64,000 bases of DNA from Roseateles_E sp005503085 (GTDB lineage Bacteria > Pseudomonadota > Gammaproteobacteria > Burkholderiales > Burkholderiaceae_C). Of the stretch, positions 8,209 to 16,922 are shown piece by piece (within the stretch, counting starts at the first letter, position 1; each line of letters starts with the position of its first letter). The stretch lies in contig NZ_JAQOWX010000001.1 in NCBI RefSeq assembly GCF_028462495.1, positions 62,001-126,000 of the forward strand, given 5' to 3'. The translations under genes were made by a program, and so were the position numbers. A model generated the notes under the pieces. The model ran no database searches. It saw only the letters and a list, made by a program, of their open reading frames with translations, and was not told the DNA's origin.

Positions 8209-8721
8209 TTGCGACGCCTGCTCGACGCCCTCTATGACGCTGCGGCCGCGCTGGCCGCGCTGTGCATGGTGGGCCTGCTGCTGATCGTGCTGGGCGGCGT
8301 CGCCGGGCGGCAGCTGGGTTTTTATCTGCCCGGCAGCGATGCCTATGCCGGCTATCTGATGGCGGCCTGCGGCTTCCTGGCCCTGGCCCACACGCTCAAG
8401 CGCGGCGAGCACATCCGCGTGACCCTGCTGATCAACGCGCTGCAAGGCGGCCCGCGCCGTGCGCTGGAGCGGTTCGCGCTGATGGTGGCCAGCCTGCTCG
8501 CGCTGATCGCGGCCTTCTACAGCGCCCGCCTGGTCTGGCAGTCCTGGAGCTTCCAGGACATCTCCACGCTCAACGATGCCACCCCGCTGTGGCTGCCGCA
8601 GCTGTCGATGGCGATCGGCAACGCGGTGCTGGCCATCGCCCTGCTCGACGAGCTGCTGCTCGAATGGCGCGGCCGGCGCACCGGCCCGGCCGACGCCGGC
8701 GAAGCGCTGCACAACGAATGA
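8209..8721 (+). CDS. TRAP transporter small permease subunit (DctQ family)
   Basis: A 170-residue membrane protein with four helices, beginning RRLLDALYDAAAALAALCMVGLL and containing the DctQ-typical GSDAYAGYLMAACGFLALAHTLKRGEHIRV region. It starts with TTG at 8209. No ATG or GTG lies between the dctP stop and this codon, and the first helix begins directly after it, so TTG is the best choice. DctQ helps assemble the large permease in sodium-driven TRAP uptake. It sits 19 bases after the binding-protein gene and overlaps the large-subunit gene by 4 bases. Confidence 0.9.
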   Translation: MRRLLDALYDAAAALAALCMVGLLLIVLGGVAGRQLGFYLPGSDAYAGYLMAACGFLALAHTLKRGEHIRVTLLINALQGGPRRALERFALMVASLLALIAAFYSARLVWQSWSFQDISTLNDATPLWLPQLSMAIGNAVLAIALLDELLLEWRGRRTGPADAGEALHNE

Positions 8722-10025
8722 ACCACGACCTCACCATCACCGCACTGCTGATACTGGCCCTGTTCGCCATCCTGGCCAGCGGGGTCTGGATCGGCCTGGC
8801 GCTGTCGGGCGCGGCCTGGCTGGCGATGCAGCTCTTCAGCAGCCGGCCGGCCGGCGACGCGATGGCCGTGACGATCTGGGGCTCGGCCTCCAGCTGGACC
8901 CTGACCGCGCTGCCGCTGTTCATCTGGATGGGCGAGATCCTGTTCCGCACCCGGCTGTCCAGCGATATGTTCAAGGGCCTGTCGCCCTGGGTGCAGGCCC
9001 TGCCGGGCCGGCTGCTGCACACCCATGTGGTCGGTTGCGCGATCTTCGCCGCCGTCTCCGGCTCCAGCGCCGCCACCTGCGCCACCATCGGCAAGATGAC
9101 ACTGCCCGAGCTGCAGCGCCGCGGCTACCCGGACGATATCGCGATCGGTTCGCTGGCCGGGGCCGGCACCCTGGGCCTCTTGATCCCGCCGTCCATCATC
9201 ATGATCGTCTACGGCGTCAGCGCCGATGTCTCGATCGCCGAGCTCTTCATCGCCGGTGTGCTGCCGGGTGTGATGCTGGCGCTGCTGTTCTCCGGTTATC
9301 TGGTGTTCTGGGCCTGGCGCCACCCGGATCTGGTGCCGCCGGCCGATGTGCCGATGAGCCTGGCTGCGAAGCTGAAGGCCTCGGGCAGCCTGATCCCGGT
9401 GCTGCTGCTGATCGGCGCGGTGCTGGGCTCTATTTATGCCGGCATCGCCACCGCCACCGAGGCGGCTGCCGTGGGCGTGCTGGGCGCGCTGCTGCTGTCG
9501 GCGGCCCAGGGTTCGCTGAGCTGGGCCAGCTTCCGGGACGCGCTGCTGGGCGGCACGCGGCTGTACTGCATGATCGCCTTGATACTCGCCGGCGCCTCCT
9601 TTCTGACTCTGGCGATGGGCTACATCGGCCTGCCGCGCCATCTGGCCGAATGGATCGCCGGCCTGGGCCTGCCGGCCTGGGGGCTGCTGATGGCGCTGAC
9701 CCTGTTCTACATCGTGCTGGGCTGTTTCCTGGACGGCATCTCGATGGTGGTGCTGACCATGGGCGTGATACTGCCAACGGTGCTGAAGGCCGGCATCGAC
9801 CCGCTGTGGTTCGGCATCTTCATCGTGCTGGTGGTCGAGATGGCCCAGATCACGCCGCCGGTGGGCTTCAACCTCTTCGTGCTGCAGGGCATGACAAGGC
9901 GGGAGATCGGCTATATCGCGCGGGTCACGCTGCCCTTCTTCCTGCTGATGGCCGCCGCGCTGGCCCTGATCTACCTGATGCCCAGCATCGTCACCTACCT
10001 GCCCCAGCGCATGCGTGGCGGCTGA
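8718..10025 (+). CDS. TRAP transporter large permease subunit (DctM family)
   Basis: A 435-residue membrane protein with about 12 hydrophobic segments. Family hallmarks are the AVSGSSAATCATIGKMTLPELQRRGY segment and the LGLLIPPSIIMIVYG segment, followed late by the GCFLDGISMVVLTMGVILP and EMAQITPPVGFNLFVLQG motifs. It is the sodium-coupled channel of the TRAP transporter and completes the set DctP-DctQ-DctM in the usual order. The ATG at 8718 overlaps the small-subunit stop. Much longer in-frame upstream extensions are high-GC readthrough of the antisense or alternative frame and were not used. Confidence 0.95.
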   Translation: MNHDLTITALLILALFAILASGVWIGLALSGAAWLAMQLFSSRPAGDAMAVTIWGSASSWTLTALPLFIWMGEILFRTRLSSDMFKGLSPWVQALPGRLLHTHVVGCAIFAAVSGSSAATCATIGKMTLPELQRRGYPDDIAIGSLAGAGTLGLLIPPSIIMIVYGVSADVSIAELFIAGVLPGVMLALLFSGYLVFWAWRHPDLVPPADVPMSLAAKLKASGSLIPVLLLIGAVLGSIYAGIATATEAAAVGVLGALLLSAAQGSLSWASFRDALLGGTRLYCMIALILAGASFLTLAMGYIGLPRHLAEWIAGLGLPAWGLLMALTLFYIVLGCFLDGISMVVLTMGVILPTVLKAGIDPLWFGIFIVLVVEMAQITPPVGFNLFVLQGMTRREIGYIARVTLPFFLLMAAALALIYLMPSIVTYLPQRMRGG

Positions 10026-10126
10026 GGAACTGGCCGGCGCTGTGCGCCCTGTTCCGCCCGCAAGGCCGGGCACAATCGCATATGCTCCTCGGGCACCAGC
10101 CCCAGACACCCAACCCGGAGACCCCG

Positions 10127-12658
10127 ATGCCCGATCCTTCCGCGCCGCTCGACTGGCCTTATGCCAAGGCCCAGGACACCGCGCGTGAGTCCGCCGATGA
10201 GCACCACTTCCAGTGGCCGACGCCGCCCTATGCGGCCTACCCCCAGCCGCAGCCGCAAAGTGCCCCCGAGCCCTGCGAGATCCTGGGCCTGAACAACAGC
10301 CGCACCACCGGCCATGTGATCCTGATCGCCTCGCAGGAGCGGGTGGCCCAGGTCACGGTGCCGCCGGCGCGCAGCGCGATGCCGCTGAAGTTCGCCCAGT
10401 TCCGCGCGCTCAAGCTCTTGCGCCCGATCCCGGCCGCGCCGCGCGAGGCCATCGCCATCGACGACCCGCTGGCGATGGATCAGCGCCCGCGCAGCGAGTT
10501 CAAGCTGGCTTTTCATGGCGGTGGCGAACTCAAGGGCACGACCATCGGCCACTACCAGGACGATCTGGGCCTGTATCTGTTTCCGCCGGTCTCGGCCAGC
10601 GACGACTCGGTGCTGCGCGTCTTCGTGCCGCGCGAGGTGCTGGCCGGCTTCGAGATCGGCGAGCGCATCGGCGCCTTGCTGCTGCGCGACCAGAGCGTCA
10701 GCCCGGAGCAGGTCGAGGCGGTGGTCCAGGAGCAGAACGATCTGCGTTCGCGCCGCGTCGGCGACATCCTGGTCGCCAAGCAGGTGGTCTCGGCCGAGCA
10801 GCTGATGCAGGCCATCGAGCAGCAGGCCAAGATGCCCATGGTGCGCATCGGCGAGGCCTTGCTCGCGCTCGAGCTGATCACGCAGGAGCAGCTCGATCAG
10901 GCGCTGGAGCAGCAGCGCTCCGACCGCTCGGTGCCGCTGGGCCAGTTGCTGGTGCGCAAGGGCGTGGTGACGCGCCAGCAGCTGCAGTCGGCGCTGGCGC
11001 GCAAGATGGGCTATCCGCTGGTCGATGTGGAGAACTTCCCGATCGAGGCGGACGCGGTGCGCAAGCTGCCGCACTCGGTGGCCAAGCGTCTGGAGGTGCT
11101 GCCGCTGGTGCTGCGTGACGGCAAGCTGATCGTCGCGATGGAAGACCCGACCCGGCGTGACGCGATCGACGAGGTCGAGTTCATCTCGCAGCTCAAGGTC
11201 GTGCCGACCCTGACCAAGGGCGGCACGCTGGTGTTTGCGCTGCCCACCGTGTACGAGCGCTTCGGCAAGGACAGCGGGGCCTCGGCCAGCGAACTGCGCA
11301 TGCCGGCGCTGAACCTCGATTTCGAGCCCGATACCGCCGGCAAGCTGATCGAAACCCTGGAGCGCGACAGTCAGGAAAAATCCATCCGCGAGGACGACAC
11401 GCCGATCGAGCAGTCGGACAACTCGCTGGTGCGCCTGATCAACAGCATGATCATCGAGGCCCACAGCCAGGGCGTCTCCGACATCCATATCGAGACCTAC
11501 CCGGGGCGCGAGAAGCTGAAGATACGCTTTCGCCGCGATGGCTCGCTGCATCCCTATCTGGAACTGCCCTACACCTATCGCAACGCGATGATCGCGCGCA
11601 TCAAGATCATGTGCGATCTGGACATCTCCGAGCGCCGCAAGCCGCAGGACGGCAAGATCAACTTCTCGCGCTTCTCGCCGCAGCACAAGCTGGAGCTGCG
11701 CGTCGCGACAATCCCGACCAATAACGGCCTGGAAGATGTGGTGATGCGCATCCTGTCCTCGGCCAAGCCCATCCCGCTGGAGAAGCTGGGCCTGTCGGCC
11801 CACAATCTGAGCGAGCTGAAGGCGGCGGTCAGCCGGCCCTACGGCATGGTGCTGTGCGTGGGCCCGACTGGCTCGGGCAAGACCACCACCTTGCACTCGG
11901 CGCTCAGCCATATCAACCAGCCCGAGCGCAAGATCTGGACCGCCGAGGACCCGATCGAAATCACCCAGAACGGTCTGCGCCAGGTCCAGGTCAACCCCAA
12001 GATCGACTGGACCTTTGCCAAGGCCTTGCGCGCCTTTTTGCGCGCCGATCCGGACGTCATCATGGTGGGCGAGATCCGCGACGAGGAGACCGCCCAGATC
12101 GCGGTCGAGGCTTCGCTGACCGGTCACCTGGTGCTCTCCACCCTGCACACCAACAGCGCACCCGAGACCGTGACCCGGCTGCTGGACATGGGCATGGACC
12201 CCTTCAACTTTGCCGATTCGCTCTTGGCCGTGCTGGCACAGCGCCTGGTCAAGCGCCTGTGCCCGCATTGCCGCAAGAGCGAGCCCCTGCCCGAGGCCGA
12301 GCTGCAGGAATGGCTGGACGACTATCTGCACAGCTTCCCCGTAGACCAGCGCCCCGAGCGCCAGGCCCTGTTGGGCGAATGGCAGACCAGCTATGGCGAG
12401 AACGGCCGGCTGCTGCGCTACAGCAGCCCCGGCTGCGCCAAGTGCGAGAACACCGGCTTCAAGGGCCGCGCCGGCCTGCATGAGCTGCTGACGGTGAGCA
12501 AGACGGTGCGCCGCCTGATACAGACCGGGGCCCGGGCCGAGGAGATCCAGCATTGCGCGCTGGCCGAGGGCATGCGCACCCTGCGCCAAGACGGCATCGT
12601 CAAGGTGCTGGCCGGCGTCACGACCCTGGCCGAGGTGCGGGCTACCAGCAATACCTGA
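10127..12658 (+). CDS. GspE/PulE-family secretion ATPase with MshE N-terminal domain (orphan)
   Basis: An 843-residue ATPase of the type II secretion/type IV pilus family. The first 170 residues are a Pro/Gln-rich leader and an unassigned domain. Residues about 175-385 form MshE-type N-terminal repeats (IGALLLRDQSVSPEQVE, LGQLLVRKGVVTRQQLQ). The ATPase follows, with Walker A GPTGSGKTTTL near 580 and Walker B VIMVGEIRDEE near 642. A zinc-binding CPHC...CAKC tetracysteine lies near 711 and 767. Start 10127 is backed by GGAG six bases upstream. No pilin, GspF or secretin gene is nearby, so its partner machine must be encoded elsewhere. Confidence 0.88.
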   Translation: MPDPSAPLDWPYAKAQDTARESADEHHFQWPTPPYAAYPQPQPQSAPEPCEILGLNNSRTTGHVILIASQERVAQVTVPPARSAMPLKFAQFRALKLLRPIPAAPREAIAIDDPLAMDQRPRSEFKLAFHGGGELKGTTIGHYQDDLGLYLFPPVSASDDSVLRVFVPREVLAGFEIGERIGALLLRDQSVSPEQVEAVVQEQNDLRSRRVGDILVAKQVVSAEQLMQAIEQQAKMPMVRIGEALLALELITQEQLDQALEQQRSDRSVPLGQLLVRKGVVTRQQLQSALARKMGYPLVDVENFPIEADAVRKLPHSVAKRLEVLPLVLRDGKLIVAMEDPTRRDAIDEVEFISQLKVVPTLTKGGTLVFALPTVYERFGKDSGASASELRMPALNLDFEPDTAGKLIETLERDSQEKSIREDDTPIEQSDNSLVRLINSMIIEAHSQGVSDIHIETYPGREKLKIRFRRDGSLHPYLELPYTYRNAMIARIKIMCDLDISERRKPQDGKINFSRFSPQHKLELRVATIPTNNGLEDVVMRILSSAKPIPLEKLGLSAHNLSELKAAVSRPYGMVLCVGPTGSGKTTTLHSALSHINQPERKIWTAEDPIEITQNGLRQVQVNPKIDWTFAKALRAFLRADPDVIMVGEIRDEETAQIAVEASLTGHLVLSTLHTNSAPETVTRLLDMGMDPFNFADSLLAVLAQRLVKRLCPHCRKSEPLPEAELQEWLDDYLHSFPVDQRPERQALLGEWQTSYGENGRLLRYSSPGCAKCENTGFKGRAGLHELLTVSKTVRRLIQTGARAEEIQHCALAEGMRTLRQDGIVKVLAGVTTLAEVRATSNT

Positions 12659-12679
12659 CCCCCACCGGCGTCGACTCCA

Positions 12680-12695
12680 GACAAGCCCGCTTGTC
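12680..12695 (+). terminator. Short hairpin after the GspE-like ATPase gene
   Basis: GACAAG, loop CCCG, CTTGTC gives a 6-bp stem 22 bases after the ATPase stop codon. There is no T-run, so it is only a weak candidate terminator or leader structure of the next gene. Confidence 0.25.
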
Positions 12696-12747
12696 AGCGG
12701 CGGGCAAAGTGATTCATATTGGGCCACCCCAGGTCCGGAGTCCCGTC

Positions 12748-13902
12748 ATGGCCCAGCCGCCGCTCAGCCCCAGCCTCGCGAGCCCCGCGTTCGCCAGCCA
12801 TCCGCGCATGCTGGTCGATGCCCGCCATTCACAGGCCATCGCCAGCTCGCACGAGCGCTGCCTGGCGTTCGGCCTGAGCCAGGACAGTGCCCCCGATCTG
12901 AAGCGCATCGCCCCCGCCGGCCTGCAGGAGCTGCAGCAGCGCAATGCCCGGCTGTGCGCCCAGGCCCTGCCGGTGATGGACATGCTGTACGAGCAGCTGA
13001 TGCATGCGCAAAGCATGGTGCTGCTGACAGATGCCAGCGGCTGCGTGCTGCATGCGCTGGGCGACCCGGGCTTTCTGGAGCGCGCCAACCAGGTGGCGCT
13101 GGCGCCGGGCGCGCTCTGGGCCGAGGCCGACAAGGGCACCAATGCGGTCGGCACGGCGCTGATGACCGAGGGCGCGACCCTGGTCCACGGCCAGGAGCAC
13201 TTCCTGCGCGCGATGCAATTCCTGACCTGCTCGGCCGCACCGATCTTCGACCACAAGGGCGCGCTGCTGGGCGTCATCGATGTCTCGGGCGAACGCCGCT
13301 CCTACCATCCGCACACGCTGGCCCTGGCCAGCATGTCGGCCCGGCTGATCGAGGGTCAGTGGTTTGCCGATCGTTTCCGCCACAGCACGCGGCTGCATTT
13401 CCACGCCAGTGCAATGGGCCTGGGCACCTTGCACGAGGGCCAGCTGGCGCTGGACGAGGACGGCCGGGTGCTGGGTGCGAACCGGCGCGCGCTGGAGCTG
13501 CTGGGTCTGGGGGCGACGGCGCTGCGGCGCGAGAACCTGGCAAGCCTGTTCGGCTGCAGCCTGGGTCAGCTGTCCCAGCAGGCCCGGCAGCAGGTCGAGC
13601 TGCGCCTGCCCTTGGCGCGCGGCGGCGAAGCGCTGTACGCCAAGCTGAGCCTGGCCCAGGCCGAGCTGGGCCAGCAGCGCCGCGAAACCAGGGAGGAGCT
13701 CGGGCTGCTGGACAGCGCGCCGCTGCCGCTGTCTGCGGCCCCGGCGCCGCTGCCCGTGCACGCCGGCCACAATCTGCGCCAGACCGAGATGCAGGCCATC
13801 GCCGCCGCCGTGCAGGCCGCCGGCGGCAATCTCTCGGAAGCTGCCCGCCAGCTCGGCATAGGCCGCAGCACCCTGTACCGCAAGCTCAAGGAGATGAGCT
13901 GA
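12748..13902 (+). CDS. AcoR-like GAF/Fis transcriptional regulator lacking the AAA+ domain
   Basis: A 384-residue regulator. The N-terminal half follows the AcoR-type pattern: SHERCLAFGLS, then a GAF domain with EADKGTNAVGTALMTEGATLVHGQEHFL and the FDHKGALLGVIDVSGERRSYHPHTL motif. A PAS-like region follows (LDEDGRVLGANRRALELLG, about 240-290). The C-terminus (about 340-384) is a Fis-type helix-turn-helix, NLSEAARQLGIGRSTLYRKLKEM. The sigma-54 AAA+ domain (GESGTGKE/GAFTGA) expected between PAS and HTH is absent, and only about 55 linker residues stand there. It therefore cannot activate sigma-54 RNA polymerase by the usual route. Its target is unknown; selD follows after 40 bases. Confidence 0.85.
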   Translation: MAQPPLSPSLASPAFASHPRMLVDARHSQAIASSHERCLAFGLSQDSAPDLKRIAPAGLQELQQRNARLCAQALPVMDMLYEQLMHAQSMVLLTDASGCVLHALGDPGFLERANQVALAPGALWAEADKGTNAVGTALMTEGATLVHGQEHFLRAMQFLTCSAAPIFDHKGALLGVIDVSGERRSYHPHTLALASMSARLIEGQWFADRFRHSTRLHFHASAMGLGTLHEGQLALDEDGRVLGANRRALELLGLGATALRRENLASLFGCSLGQLSQQARQQVELRLPLARGGEALYAKLSLAQAELGQQRRETREELGLLDSAPLPLSAAPAPLPVHAGHNLRQTEMQAIAAAVQAAGGNLSEAARQLGIGRSTLYRKLKEMS

Positions 13903-13942
13903 ACTCGTATCATGGCGGCCGCCCCCACTGCACAGTCCCGCC

Positions 13943-15001
13943 ATGAGCGACACCCCCTCCCAGCCCCGCCTCAGCAGCCTCTCGCACGGAGGCGGCTGCG
14001 GCTGCAAGATCGCGCCGGGCCTGCTGTCCGAGATCCTGAGGAACAGCGGCGCCAGCGCCATCGTGCCCCCTCAGCTGCTGGTGGGCATAGAGACCGCCGA
14101 TGACGCCGCCGTCTACCAGCTCAATGAGGAGCAGGCACTGGTCGCGACCACCGACTTCTTCATGCCCATCGTCGACGATCCCTTCGACTTCGGCCGCATC
14201 GCCGCCACCAATGCAATCAGCGATGTCTATGCAATGGGCGGCCGGCCGATCTTGGCGCTGGCCCTGGTGGGCATGCCGATCAAGGTGCTGTCCAGCGAGA
14301 CCATAGGCCGCATCCTGGCCGGCGGCCAGGCGGTCTGCACGGCGGCCGGCATCCCGATCGCCGGCGGCCACACCATCGATTCGGTCGAGCCGATCTATGG
14401 CCTGGTCGCGCTGGGCCTGGTCCACCCGAAGCGCATCAAGCGCAATGCCGACGCCCGCGCCGGCGATCTGCTGGTGCTGGGCAAGCCGCTGGGCGTAGGC
14501 GTGCTGTCGGCGGCGCTGAAGAAGGAGCGACTCGACGCCGCCGGCTATGCGCAGATGATCGCGTTCACGACCCAGCTCAACACCCCTGGCCCCGATCTGG
14601 CGGCGCTGGACGGCGTGCATGCGATGACCGATGTGACCGGCTTCGGCCTGGCCGGCCATGGACTGGAACTGGCCCGCGGCGCCCAGGCCCGGGTCGTGAT
14701 CGATTGGCCGGCGGTGCCCTTGATCGCGGGCGCGCGGGCGTTGGCCGCCCAGGGATTCGTCACCGGGGCTTCGGGCCGCAACTGGGACAGCTATGGCGCC
14801 CAGATCGAGCTGCCCTCGGGCTTTGCGGCCGAGGACCGGGCCCTGCTGAGCGATCCGCAAACCAGCGGCGGGCTGCTGGTGTCCTGCGCGCCCGAGGCGC
14901 TGGACGCCGTGCTGGCGCGCTTTGCCGCCCATGGCTTCGGCCATGCGGCCGTGGTCGGCCGGGTCGAGGCCGGCACGCCGGGGCTAAGCGTCCGGGCCTG
15001 A
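13943..15001 (+). CDS. selD: Selenide, water dikinase
   Basis: A 352-residue enzyme that makes selenophosphate from selenide and ATP for selenocysteine and 2-selenouridine synthesis. The N-terminal GGGCGCK motif supplies the catalytic Cys19 (a Cys, not Sec, form), Cys21 and Lys22. Downstream are the ATP-binding PurM-like motifs TADDAAVYQL, FMPIVDDPFDFGRIAATNAISDVYAMGG and GGHTIDSVEPIYGL. Length is normal. No selA, selB, selC or mnmH is visible in the window, so it is not clear which selenium pathway it feeds. It is followed by a strong hairpin terminator. Confidence 0.95.
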   Translation: MSDTPSQPRLSSLSHGGGCGCKIAPGLLSEILRNSGASAIVPPQLLVGIETADDAAVYQLNEEQALVATTDFFMPIVDDPFDFGRIAATNAISDVYAMGGRPILALALVGMPIKVLSSETIGRILAGGQAVCTAAGIPIAGGHTIDSVEPIYGLVALGLVHPKRIKRNADARAGDLLVLGKPLGVGVLSAALKKERLDAAGYAQMIAFTTQLNTPGPDLAALDGVHAMTDVTGFGLAGHGLELARGAQARVVIDWPAVPLIAGARALAAQGFVTGASGRNWDSYGAQIELPSGFAAEDRALLSDPQTSGGLLVSCAPEALDAVLARFAAHGFGHAAVVGRVEAGTPGLSVRA

Positions 15002-15003
15002 AT

Positions 15004-15031
15004 GACAAAGCGGCCCGCAGGCCGCTTTGTC
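15004..15031. terminator. Bidirectional intrinsic terminator between selD and the CBS gene
   Basis: A 12-bp perfect stem (15004-15015 with 15020-15031) with a CGCA loop starts two bases after the selD stop. The arms begin and end with short A and T stretches on both strands, as expected for a shared terminator of convergent genes. Confidence 0.8.
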
Positions 15032-15048
15032 GCCATCACCGTGCCGGC

Positions 15049-15519
15049 TCAGAACTTGGATTCGCCGGCGCTTTCCGGGTTTTCCTCGACCGGCCAGTCG
15101 CGGATATAGGCCTTCAGCATGCGATTCTCGAAGTCCTGGCCATCGACCACCGCCTTGGCCACGTCGTAGAACGAGATCACGCCCATCAGCGTGCGGCCGT
15201 TGAGCACCGGCATATAGCGGGCATGGCGGCCCAGCATCATGCGGCGCACCTCGTCGATCTCGGTCTCGGGCGTGCAGGTCAGCGGATGGTCGTCCATCAC
15301 GCTGCGCACCAGCGAGTTGCCGACGCTGCCGCCGTTCTTGACGATGGCGGAAATCACTTCGCGAAAGGTCAGCATGCCGACCAGATCGCCATGCTCCATC
15401 ACGACCAGCGAGCCGACATCCATCTCGGCCATCGTCGTGACGGCCTGGGCCATCGGCTGGTCGGGCGTGATGGTGAACAGGGTGCCGCCCTTGACGCGGA
15501 GTATGTCGACGACTTTCAT
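15049..15519 (-). CDS. Tandem CBS-domain protein
   Basis: A 156-residue soluble protein made of two CBS domains, at about residues 8-65 (MAEMDVGSLVVMEHGDLVGMLTFREVI) and 72-130 (MMLGRHARYMPVLNGRTLMGVISFYDVAKAVV). CBS pairs bind adenosyl ligands such as AMP, ATP or SAM and usually regulate a partner. Stand-alone CBS-pair proteins of this length are common in proteobacteria and their partners are mostly unknown. It is divergent from metY, with a 95-base intergenic region, and convergent with selD. No partner can be named from context. Confidence 0.9.
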   Translation of the reverse strand: MKVVDILRVKGGTLFTITPDQPMAQAVTTMAEMDVGSLVVMEHGDLVGMLTFREVISAIVKNGGSVGNSLVRSVMDDHPLTCTPETEIDEVRRMMLGRHARYMPVLNGRTLMGVISFYDVAKAVVDGQDFENRMLKAYIRDWPVEENPESAGESKF

Positions 15520-15614
15520 GGCTGCCTCCTCTTGTGCCGGGCCTCACCCGACAGCTGCTAAAACTGGTCCCCAACATAGCACACAATCCGCGCATCACAC
15601 ATCTCGGAGACACC

Positions 15615-16922
15615 ATGTCCGGCTACTCAGACCCCGGCTTTGACACCCTGGCGCTACACGCCGGCGCCGCGCCCGACCACAGTACCGGCGCACGCGTGAC
15701 GCCGCTGCATCTGAGCACCTCCTTCGTGTTCGAGAACTCCGAGCACGCGGCGGCGCTGTTCAATATGGAGCGCGCCGGCCATGTCTATTCGCGCATCTCG
15801 AACCCGACCACGGCCGTGTTCGAGGAGCGGGTCGCCGCGCTCGAAGGCGGGGTCGGCGCGATCGCCACCGCCAGCGGCCAGGCGGCCCTGCATCTGGCCA
15901 TCGCGACGCTGGCCGGCGCGGGCTCGCACATCGTCGCCTCCGCAGCGCTCTACGGCGGCTCGCACAATCTGCTGCACTACACGCTGGCACGCTTCGGCAT
16001 TGAAACCAGCTTCGTCAAACCCGGCGATATCGACGCCTGGCGCGCCGCGATCCGGCCGAACACCAAGCTGCTGTTCGGCGAGACCCTGGGCAACCCCGGC
16101 ATGGATGTGCTGGACATTCCGACCGTCGCGGCCATCGCCCACGAGGCCGGTCTGCCGCTCTTGGTCGACTCGACGCTGACCACCCCCTATCTGCTCAAGC
16201 CCTTCGAGCATGGTGCCGATCTGGTCTACCACTCGGCCACCAAATTCCTGTCGGGCCACGGCACGGTGGTTGGCGGCGTGCTGGTCGACGGCGGCAATTT
16301 CGACTGGGACGCCGCGCATGCCAAACATGGCCGCTTCCCTGAGCTGTGCGAGCCCTATGCCGGTTTCCACGGCATGGTGTTCGCCGAGGAAAGCACGGTC
16401 GGTGCCTTTCTGTTGCGCGCGCGCCGCGAGGGCCTGCGCGACTTCGGCGCCTGCATGAGCCCGCACACCGCCTGGCTGATCCTGCAAGGCATCGAGACCT
16501 TGTCGCTGCGCATGCAGCGCCATGTACAGAACGCGCAGCGGGTGGCCGAGTTCCTGGCCGGTCATGAGCTGGTGGCGCGGGTCGGCTATCCTGGCCTGAA
16601 CTCGCACCCCGACCATGGGCTGGCGCAGAAGCTCTTGCCGCGCGGCTGCGGTTCGGTGTTCAGTTTTGATCTAAAGGGCAGCCGCGAGCAGGGCAAGCGC
16701 TTCATCGAGGCGCTGAAGATCTTCTCCCATCTGGCCAATGTCGGCGACTGCCGCTCCCTGGTCATCCACCCGGCCTCGACCACCCATTTCCGCATGGACG
16801 ATGCGGCGCTGGCCCAGGCCGGCATCACGCCCGGCACGATACGGCTGTCCATCGGCCTTGAAGATGCCGACGATCTGATCGACGACCTCAAGCGCGCGCT
16901 CAAGGCCGCCAGCAAAGCATGA
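15615..16922 (+). CDS. metY: O-acetyl/O-succinylhomoserine sulfhydrylase (MetY type)
   Basis: A 435-residue PLP enzyme of the Cys/Met metabolism family that incorporates sulfide into an O-acylated homoserine to give homocysteine. Visible features are FDTLALHAGAAPDHSTGARVTPLH at the N-terminus, YSRISNPTTAVFEERVAALEGG, the SGQAALHLAIATL loop and HSATKFLSGHGTVVGG, whose Lys carries PLP. The length of about 430 fits MetY better than the roughly 390-residue MetB/MetC/MetZ enzymes. The ATG at 15615 has a TCGGAGA site nine bases upstream. It overlaps the alpha/beta hydrolase gene by 4 bases. No SAM riboswitch was recognisable in the 95-base leader. Confidence 0.92.
   Translation: MSGYSDPGFDTLALHAGAAPDHSTGARVTPLHLSTSFVFENSEHAAALFNMERAGHVYSRISNPTTAVFEERVAALEGGVGAIATASGQAALHLAIATLAGAGSHIVASAALYGGSHNLLHYTLARFGIETSFVKPGDIDAWRAAIRPNTKLLFGETLGNPGMDVLDIPTVAAIAHEAGLPLLVDSTLTTPYLLKPFEHGADLVYHSATKFLSGHGTVVGGVLVDGGNFDWDAAHAKHGRFPELCEPYAGFHGMVFAEESTVGAFLLRARREGLRDFGACMSPHTAWLILQGIETLSLRMQRHVQNAQRVAEFLAGHELVARVGYPGLNSHPDHGLAQKLLPRGCGSVFSFDLKGSREQGKRFIEALKIFSHLANVGDCRSLVIHPASTTHFRMDDAALAQAGITPGTIRLSIGLEDADDLIDDLKRALKAASKA

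Noticed and set aside
9995..12727. A 910-codon minus-strand open frame antisense to the GspE-like gene
   Set aside because: The sense strand has intact Walker motifs and a good start site; the antisense product has no recognisable family.
15520..15614. SAM- or SAH-responsive riboswitch before metY
   Set aside because: The leader is under 95 bases and shows no recognisable conserved core of those classes.
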